Shown: in pieces, positions 58,961 to 64,000 of the stretch | How positions within the stretch are numbered: position 1 is the stretch's first letter | How the letters are laid out: each line of letters opens with the position of its first letter | Assembly (NCBI GenBank): GCA_030263385.1 | Contig: SZOX01000017.1 | Coordinates: forward strand, 9,019 to 73,018 | Direction of reading: 5' to 3' | Origin: Zeimonas sp003577305 | GTDB lineage: Bacteria; Pseudomonadota; Gammaproteobacteria; Burkholderiales; Burkholderiaceae_E | Length of the DNA stretch: 64,000 nucleotides | Made by a program: the position numbers and the translations under genes | Notes under the pieces: generated by a model | Database searches by the model: none | Seen by the model: the letters and a program-made list of their open reading frames with translations, nothing else | Told to the model about the DNA's origin: nothing

Positions 58961-59712
58961 TGATACGTCTCCGCCAGGCGCTCGGTGATCAGGCCGAAGA
59001 ACGCCCGATTCTTGATTTCGTGCAGCTGCTGCAAGGCTTCGCGCAGGCGCCCGGCGATCTCCTCGTCGGCGACCTGCGGGCGGTTCCTGCACACGTCGAC
59101 GTCGATGATCAGCGGGATCTCGCTCTCGCTGCGGCCGCTCGCGTCGGTGGCCTGCATCACGTCCACCGTCGTGTCGTCGATGCCGGTGGCCAGCCGCAGG
59201 TGTGTCAGGAAGTCGAAATACGCCTGCGAGAACCCCTTGGGCGCGCGCGGCGCCGCGGTCAGGTAATCGTCGAAGTCGAACGACGGCGAGACTGGCAGGC
59301 GAAGATCGTTGACGTAGCGCAACCTGATGCGCTCGATCTCCGCCGGGGCGACCGCGCGTCGCCAGGTTTCGAACAACGCCAGGTAGCGCGCCGAGAAGGC
59401 GTCCCAGCCGTCGTAGTCGCCCACCCTGGCCATCGAGAGCCCGTCGGTCCAGACCAGCACCACGTCACGCCCATCGGCGCCTTCGCAGCGCCAGCCGACC
59501 TGCGCAGCGGCAGCGCCGAAGTCGAGCCGGCTGCGCCGCTCGTCGGGCAGGCCCAAGGCCTCGGACGCGAGGCGAAACGGCTGCGAGCGCGGGAAATCCG
59601 CGGCGATCGAATCACGCCATTCGGTGACTCTGGACAGCGTGCAGCGAGCCGACCGGATCTCGATGATCGCCTCGCGGATCGGGGGGTGCGCCAACAGTCG
59701 GATGACGGCCAT
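58957..59712 (-). CDS. TIGR04255 family protein
   Basis: A 251-residue protein of a family named only by number. Family features are the N-terminal RLLAHPPIREAIIEIR, the middle WDAFSARYLALFETW and IERIRLRYVNDLRLP, and a C-terminal LQQLHEIKNRAFFGLITERLAETY. The known family is found patchily beside varied small partners. The upstream region is AT-rich compared with the rest of the window (59713-59812), a hint of acquired DNA. The overlap with the downstream gene suggests a two-gene cassette. Confidence 0.82.
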   Translation of the reverse strand: MAVIRLLAHPPIREAIIEIRSARCTLSRVTEWRDSIAADFPRSQPFRLASEALGLPDERRSRLDFGAAAAQVGWRCEGADGRDVVLVWTDGLSMARVGDYDGWDAFSARYLALFETWRRAVAPAEIERIRLRYVNDLRLPVSPSFDFDDYLTAAPRAPKGFSQAYFDFLTHLRLATGIDDTTVDVMQATDASGRSESEIPLIIDVDVCRNRPQVADEEIAGRLREALQQLHEIKNRAFFGLITERLAETYQ

Positions 59713-59912
59713 GAAGTCGGGGAAGTCGACATGCCGGGATTCATTCTAGTATCGGTTTAAGAAAAATTACTATCCTGTTGTTTTTGAATGACAATTTACT
59801 AGAACTCCAGCTGCGGTGCAGCAAACGCGAAAATGCGGCGGGCGGCGTTAAGCTTCGGTTCGGCCCCGGGGGCGCAGGCTGCGGTTCATCTGCCTCGAAC
59901 CGGAAACCGACC

Positions 59913-60348
59913 ATGACGGACGTAACGACCACGAACGCGCCGGCGCATTTCTCGCGCTGGCAGATCCGCCTGCACTGGCTGACGCCGCTGCCCGTCGTGA
60001 TCGCCTACGCGGCGATCGAAACGAAGGGCCTGGCACCCAAGGGCACCGCCGCCCTGGCAGGAAGCCGCGGCGCGAATCGGCCACCGGCTGATGTACGCGG
60101 TCTTCCTCGCGCTGCCGGTGCTCGGCGTGCTGGCGCTGGCCTACGGCGGCAAGCAGTGGTCGCTGCTCGGCTTGCCGGTGCACGACCTGGTGACGCCCGA
60201 TCGCACCATCGGGCACACGCTGAAGGAAATCCACGAGACCCTGGGCAAGGCAGGCTACTTCGTGGTGGGCCTGCACGCCGCCGCTGCACTGTTGCATCAC
60301 TACGTGCGCCACGACAGCGCGCTGATCGGCATGATGCCGCGCACCTGA
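59913..60348 (+). pseudogene. Cytochrome b561-family protein with out-of-frame internal deletion
   Basis: Two frames together give a cytochrome b561. Frame 1 (59913 to about 60050) is HFSRWQIRLHWLTPLPVVIAYAAIE, TKGLAPKG with the first haem His. Frame 2 (from about 60049) is PWQEAAARIGHRLMYAVFLALPVLGVLALAYGG, then GLHAAAALLHHYVRHDSALIGMM. About 35-40 residues of the family (the second membrane helix and its haem His region) are missing between. Either a decayed gene or a sequence error; a functional protein is not predicted. Confidence 0.75.
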
Positions 60349-60406
60349 ACCGGTGCGCCGCCGGCGCGTCGCCCGCGCCGGGCCGCGCGCCAGCGGTGCC
60401 TGCCGG

Positions 60407-61420
60407 TCAGTGGCGGATGCAGATCTTGCCGAACTGCGCGCCGCTCTTCAGCCGCTCGAACGCCGGCACCAGTTCGTCGAAGCCGAACACGCGGTCGACG
60501 ACCGGCGCGACGCGGTGCTGCCCGATCGCGCGGCACATCTGTTCGAAGTCGTCGCGCGTGCCTACGGTGACACCCTGCAGCCGCACCTGGCGCGTGACCA
60601 CGTGGCCGAGCGAGGCCTGCATCGCCGCGCCCGAGAGCACGCCGATCATCGAGATCGTGCCGCCCGGGCGGATGCAGCGCAGCGACTGCGGCAGCGTCTT
60701 CTCGCCGCCGACCTCGACGATCTGGTCGTAGCCGCGCCCGTCGGTGAACTCGCGCGCGGCGCGCGCCCAGTCGGGCGTGCGCGAGTAGTTGACCGTGGCG
60801 TCGGCCCCCATCGCAACCAGGCGCGCGATCTTCTCGTCGCTCGACGAGATGACGGTGACGTGTGCACCGAACAGCTTCGCGAACTGCAGCGCGAACAGCG
60901 CCACGCCGCCCGAACCCTGGATCAGCACGCGCTCGCCCGGGCGCGTCGTGCCCAGCACCGCCAGCGCGCGCCAGGCGGTGAGGCCGGCGCAGGGCAGGCA
61001 GGCCGCCTGCTCGTGGTCGAGCGCCGCGGGCACGCGGGCCACCCCGGTTTCGGGCAGCACCATGAACTCGCTCATCGTGCCGTCGAGCGGCCCGCCGAGC
61101 GATTGCGTCAGTCGCGACAGGTCGGGATCGCCGCCGATCCAGCCGGGAAAGAACATCGGGCAGACGCGATCGCCGACCGCGACGCGCTCGACGCCGGCGC
61201 CCACCGCGACCACTTCGCCGACGCCGTCGGACAGCGGCACCAGCGGCAGCGTGCCGGTGAAATTGCCGTAGCCGCGGTCGAGCACCACCAGGTCGCGGTA
61301 GTTCAGCGACGAGGCGAGCATCTTCAGCAGCACCTGGCCCGGACCTGGCGAGGGGTCGGGGCGGGCCGCCATGCGCAGGTGCCCGATGCCCCAGTCGCCT
61401 TCGATCTGGTGGACGCGCAC
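60407..61420 (-). CDS. Zinc-less medium-chain dehydrogenase (quinone-oxidoreductase-like)
   Basis: A 337-residue MDR protein. The start GTG 61420 has GGAGGAACC before it. Features: SLNYRDLVVLDRGYGNFTGTLPLVPLSDGVGEVVAVG (the Y-R-D loop typical of quinone oxidoreductase-like members), the Rossmann motif VLIQGSGGVALFALQFAKLFGAHV, and PCAGLTAWRALAV. The structural zinc Cys set is absent. It reduces quinones or enones with NADPH in relatives; the substrate here is unknown. It is divergent from the fdxA-nsrR pair. Confidence 0.87.
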   Translation of the reverse strand: MRVHQIEGDWGIGHLRMAARPDPSPGPGQVLLKMLASSLNYRDLVVLDRGYGNFTGTLPLVPLSDGVGEVVAVGAGVERVAVGDRVCPMFFPGWIGGDPDLSRLTQSLGGPLDGTMSEFMVLPETGVARVPAALDHEQAACLPCAGLTAWRALAVLGTTRPGERVLIQGSGGVALFALQFAKLFGAHVTVISSSDEKIARLVAMGADATVNYSRTPDWARAAREFTDGRGYDQIVEVGGEKTLPQSLRCIRPGGTISMIGVLSGAAMQASLGHVVTRQVRLQGVTVGTRDDFEQMCRAIGQHRVAPVVDRVFGFDELVPAFERLKSGAQFGKICIRH

Positions 61421-61531
61421 GATGGTTCCTCCGTCAGGGGGTCGATCGCGTGACTTTATACGTCAATCCGGCCCGCCGCCGGCCATCGGGTCGCGGCGCG
61501 AGGCCGCGGGTGCGCAGGCAGGGGGCGCGGG

Positions 61532-61578
61532 TTGACAGCTGCCCGCAGGGTTCATAAGATATACGCAGCATAGATCTT
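61532..61578 (+). promoter_or_regulatory. fdxA-nsrR promoter with NsrR-like operator
   Basis: A -35 TTGACA (61532-61537), 17 bp, then a -10 TAAGAT (61555-61560). A 23-bp dyad covers the -10 and start (61556-61578): halves AAGATATACGC and GCATAGATCTT around a central A, nine of eleven positions paired. This is the NsrR site layout (11-1-11) and would give autorepression of the NO sensor and its ferredoxin neighbour. Confidence 0.78.
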
Positions 61579-61625
61579 AAACCCGGTTCTCCGGCCTCTT
61601 CTTCCTTCCGCCTGCTCTCCGCGCC

Positions 61626-61970
61626 ATGACCCACGTCGTCGGCGAAGCCTGCATCAAGTGCAAGTACACGGATTGCGTCGACGTGTGCCCGGTCGATGCG
61701 TTCCGTGCGGGCAAGAACATGCTCGTGATCGACCCGGACGAGTGCATCGACTGCGGGGTCTGCATCCCCGAGTGTCCGGTCAACGCGATCACGACCGAGG
61801 AAGACGTGCCGCAGTCGCAGCTCGAATACATCGCGCTCAACGCGGAACTGGCGAAGCAGTGGCCCACGATCACCAGGACCAGGGCCTCGCTGCCCGACGC
61901 CGACGAGTGGGCGAAGGTCGAAGACAAGAAAGAGCTGCTCGACAGGAGAGGGGAAAGCGACGGATCCTGA
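61626..61970 (+). CDS. fdxA: FdxA-type 7Fe ferredoxin next to nsrR
   Basis: A 114-residue ferredoxin: ACIKCKYTDCVDVCPVDAF, CIDCGVCIPECPVNAI and the FdxA tail ALNAELAKQWPTITRTRASLPDADEW. It is a clear paralogue of the ferredoxin at 54934 but differs at many positions. It lies between an NsrR-like operator and nsrR, so it should rise when NO inactivates NsrR. It may serve iron-sulfur or NO detoxification. Confidence 0.94.
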   Translation: MTHVVGEACIKCKYTDCVDVCPVDAFRAGKNMLVIDPDECIDCGVCIPECPVNAITTEEDVPQSQLEYIALNAELAKQWPTITRTRASLPDADEWAKVEDKKELLDRRGESDGS

Positions 61971-62068
61971 ACGGGCGAGTCGCGGACAACGCGTCGTTTC
62001 GCATATCCTGTCGCACGTTGTCACCGGCAGGATCGCGCTGACCGATCCGACGCGACAGGAGAATCCGG

Positions 62069-62554
62069 ATGCGCCTGACCATGATGACCGATTACGCGAT
62101 GCGGCTGCTGATGTACGTGGCCCAGCATCCGGACCGCCTGTGCACCATCGCCGAGGTCGCGCGCGTCTACGACATCTCCGAGGCTCACCTGATGAAGGTG
62201 ACGCATCAGCTCGGGCTGCACGGCTGGATCGAAACCGTGCGCGGCAAGGGCGGCGGCATGCGGCTCGCGCATCCGCCCGACCGAATCAACCTGGGTGCGG
62301 TGGTGCGCAGCATGGAGTCCGATTTCCAGCTGACCGAGTGTTTCGGCACCGGCAACCAGTGTTCGCTCACCGGCAGCTGCAAGCTCACCGGCATCGTCCA
62401 GGAGGCGCTGCAGGCTTTCCTGAAGGCCTTCGATTCGCGCACGCTCGCCGACATCGTGCCCTCGGGCAAAGGCGGCGAGACCGGCGGCATCCGCGCGCGC
62501 CCGATCGTCCGCGTGCGGCCGATCGCCCGGACAGGCAAGGCGCGCGTCGCGTGA
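62069..62554 (+). CDS. nsrR: NO-responsive Rrf2-family repressor NsrR
   Basis: A 161-residue Rrf2 regulator. HTH region: MRLTMMTDYAMRLLMYVA, then AEVARVYDISEAHLMKVTHQL, with the wing VRGKGGGMRLA. The cluster loop has three cysteines C91, C98 and C104 (ECFGTGNQCSLTGSC), as in NsrR, which holds a NO-sensitive iron-sulfur cluster. The tail LKAFDSRTLADIV is NsrR-typical, then a basic extension. It is transcribed with the ferredoxin 98 bp upstream and is the likely ligand of the NsrR-like dyads in the window. Confidence 0.9.
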   Translation: MRLTMMTDYAMRLLMYVAQHPDRLCTIAEVARVYDISEAHLMKVTHQLGLHGWIETVRGKGGGMRLAHPPDRINLGAVVRSMESDFQLTECFGTGNQCSLTGSCKLTGIVQEALQAFLKAFDSRTLADIVPSGKGGETGGIRARPIVRVRPIARTGKARVA

Positions 62555-62637
62555 GCGCGCGGGCCGTGTGATGCCGCGCGCGGCGTTACGCAGTTGCGCG
62601 CGACGATCTCGCCACGCTGTCGCGCTACGCGGCGACC

Positions 62638-63006
62638 ATGGAGGCACGCGTGGACACCTGGCGCTTCGCCACGGTGGCAGATCGGCGCGAACTGGCGCCG
62701 CTGCTGCGGCAGTTCCGCGTGACCGTCATTCCCGACGGGCTGGGCGGCTACGGGCACAACGCCGCGCTGCTGGTGGTCCGGGGTCTCTTCCTCGGCAACC
62801 TGCTGCCGATGACCGCGGTGGCGGGAATCCTCTACCAGGAGGCTTCCGCGCGCCTTTGCAACAGCTACCGGCTCGACGAGCAGGAGTTCGTCGGGCAGCT
62901 GCTGGTCGGGCTTGCCGGCGCAGCGGCCGCGGCCTGGCTGGGCCGCCTGGCGTGGCGCACGATGCGCGCGGCGCGCGCGAGCCTGCGCGGGCCGGCGGGC
63001 GCCTGA
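62638..63006 (+). CDS. Uncharacterised membrane-associated protein
   Basis: A 122-residue protein I do not recognise. It has two weak hydrophobic helices (NAALLVVRGLFLGNLLPMTAVAGIL; FVGQLLVGLAGAAAAAWLGRLAW) and a basic tail. There is no signal peptide. It starts 83 bp after nsrR and 12 bp before rlmJ, so it may be read with either. Coding character is moderate. Confidence 0.55.
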   Translation: MEARVDTWRFATVADRRELAPLLRQFRVTVIPDGLGGYGHNAALLVVRGLFLGNLLPMTAVAGILYQEASARLCNSYRLDEQEFVGQLLVGLAGAAAAAWLGRLAWRTMRAARASLRGPAGA

Positions 63007-63018
63007 GCGCGCACGCGC

Positions 63019-63897
63019 ATGTTCAGCTATCGCCATGCGTTCCACGCGGGCAACCACGCCGACGTGCTCAAGCACGTCGTGCTGGTGCAACTGCTGCGCC
63101 ACCTGGCGGCGAAGGACACGCCGTTCTGGGTGATCGACACGCACGCAGGGGCCGGGCTGTATTCGCTCGAGGGCGAGTGGGCCGCGAAGCGCTGCGAATT
63201 CGTCGACGGCATCGGCAGGCTGTGGGCGCGCAGCGACGCGCCTGCGCCGGTCGCGCACTACCTGGACGCGGTGCGCGCAGTGAACCCGGACGGCGTGCTG
63301 CGGCACTACCCGGGCTCGCCGTTCATCGCGCTCGCGCATCTGCGCGCGAACGACCGGCTCCGGCTCTTCGAGATGCATCCGGCGGAAAGCGGCGTGCTTG
63401 CCGGCAACATCGCCGAGGCCGGCCGCGAGGCGGCGCGGCGCACGCGGGTGCAGGCGGGCGACGGGTTCGCCGGACTGAAGGCGCTGCTGCCGCCACCGCC
63501 GCGGCGCGCACTGGTGCTGCTCGATCCCTCGTACGAGGACAAGCGCGACTACGCGCGCGTGGCAGCGGCGCTGCACGATGCGCTCGTGCGCTTCGCCACC
63601 GGCTGTTATGCGATCTGGTATCCGCAGGTGCAGCGGCGCGAGCCCGCGGCGATGGTGCGCCGGCTGGTGCGGATGCCGGGCCTGCGCTGGCTGCACGCGA
63701 CGCTGGCGGTGCGCGCGCCGTCTCCGGACGGGCTGGGCCTGCACGGCAGCGGCATGTTCGTCGTGAATCCGCCGTGGACCCTGCAGCGCGCGCTGCACGA
63801 GTCGCTGCCGTGGCTTTCCGATGCGCTGGCGCAGGACGACTGCGCGCGATGGTCCCTGCAGTGCGCCGACGAAGCGGCGCCTGCGCGATCCGGCTAG
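63019..63897 (+). CDS. rlmJ: 23S rRNA (adenine(2030)-N6)-methyltransferase RlmJ
   Basis: A 292-residue methyltransferase with the RlmJ start MFSYRHAFHAGNHADVLKHVVLVQLLRHLA. The cofactor/catalytic blocks are VIDTHAGAGLYSLEG, YPGSPFIALAHLR and VLLDPSYEDKRDYARV (the D-P-S-Y motif of N6-adenine enzymes), and the C-terminal SGMFVVNPPWTL. It methylates A2030 of 23S rRNA. It is the last gene of the window on this strand. Confidence 0.93.
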   Translation: MFSYRHAFHAGNHADVLKHVVLVQLLRHLAAKDTPFWVIDTHAGAGLYSLEGEWAAKRCEFVDGIGRLWARSDAPAPVAHYLDAVRAVNPDGVLRHYPGSPFIALAHLRANDRLRLFEMHPAESGVLAGNIAEAGREAARRTRVQAGDGFAGLKALLPPPPRRALVLLDPSYEDKRDYARVAAALHDALVRFATGCYAIWYPQVQRREPAAMVRRLVRMPGLRWLHATLAVRAPSPDGLGLHGSGMFVVNPPWTLQRALHESLPWLSDALAQDDCARWSLQCADEAAPARSG

Positions 63898-63966
63898 GGC
63901 CTGTTCACACTACGATCGTCCCCGCGCCGGGGCCTGCCGGACCGCCAAACGAGGCGCCGGCGACGC

Positions 63967-63983
63967 GCGTGGCGGTGCCACGC
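63967..63983. other. Short perfect hairpin after rlmJ
   Basis: GCGTGGC-GGT-GCCACGC is a 7-bp perfect stem with a 3-base loop, close to the window edge. No U-tract follows, so it is not an intrinsic terminator by itself; it may be part of the leader of the next gene outside the window. Confidence 0.35.
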
Positions 63984-64000
63984 AAGGAGCCGGCAACGAA

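Overview
The window is about 68% G+C, with dense, mostly short-gapped operons. It has metXW-type methionine synthesis, an NsrR/FNR-type regulatory layer, cNOR-type nitric oxide reductase genes, FdxA-type ferredoxins, a benzoyl-CoA-reductase-like operon, a fused isobutyryl-CoA mutase and HAAT-type ABC uptake. Together these suggest a facultatively anaerobic, denitrification-capable betaproteobacterium (Burkholderiales/Rhodocyclales-like). No rRNA, tRNA, CRISPR array, insertion sequence or prophage was recognised.

Layout. 1-5.3 kb: a MarR-controlled efflux lipoprotein (cut by the window edge), a thioesterase, a NERD protein overlapping a cold-shock/excalibur protein, and two toxin-antitoxin pairs (TumE-TumA and a HigB/HigA-like pair). 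5.3-10.1 kb (minus): a tightly coupled MoxR ATPase - unknown - DUF2201/VWA metalloprotein operon ending in a divergent S-adenosylmethionine synthetase. 10.1-13.4 kb: small stress and housekeeping genes and a YihY remnant. 13.5-21 kb: ureidoglycolate lyase, a five-gene branched-chain/amide-type ABC transporter, an amidase, and a divergent GntR/FCD regulator with a clear operator. 21-25 kb: exonuclease, bactofilin-like protein, universal stress protein, a Phd/VapC module with a shortened toxin, CBS protein. 25.3-30.4 kb: nucleoside-gate protein, TPP riboswitch with cytX, SAM-II riboswitch plus terminator with metX-metW. 30.5-34 kb (minus): RuBisCO-like protein - cupin - crotonase - PQQ-type sugar dehydrogenase operon. 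34.1-38.8 kb: a 1566-residue Rhs protein with a signal peptide and a Tle/DUF2235 lipase tip. 38.9-43.4 kb: flavin reductase, IcmF with a LiuR-like operator, and an internally deleted VapC with its VapB.

43.5-55.7 kb is the most distinctive block. It holds an unusual NO reductase (NorC fused to a second CoxB-like cytochrome c domain), then DsrE-TusA-SQR-like-DUF1641 sulfur genes, an FNT channel, and a benzoyl-CoA-reductase-like four-subunit operon with ferredoxin and hemerythrin. That operon is preceded by a perfect FNR/ANR box joined to an NsrR-like 23-bp dyad. Its first reductase subunit carries an out-of-frame deletion. A second NsrR-like dyad sits on the -10 box of a ferredoxin-nsrR pair at 61.5-62.6 kb, and a weaker one lies upstream of the nor genes. 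I read this as an anaerobiosis/NO-responsive set whose reductase substrate is unknown.

55.8-64 kb: AI-2E-family exporter, MenA-like prenyltransferase, ABM-fold protein, a TIGR04255 two-gene cassette, a cytochrome b561 with an out-of-frame internal deletion, a quinone-oxidoreductase-like enzyme, ferredoxin-nsrR and rlmJ.

Two threads run through the window. Several genes (bzdN-like, cytochrome b561, one VapC) show internal deletions that remove family-conserved sequence, which could be genome decay or consensus/assembly error. Several regulator and toxin-antitoxin genes have promoters whose -10 box directly abuts the start codon, which predicts leaderless or near-leaderless transcripts.
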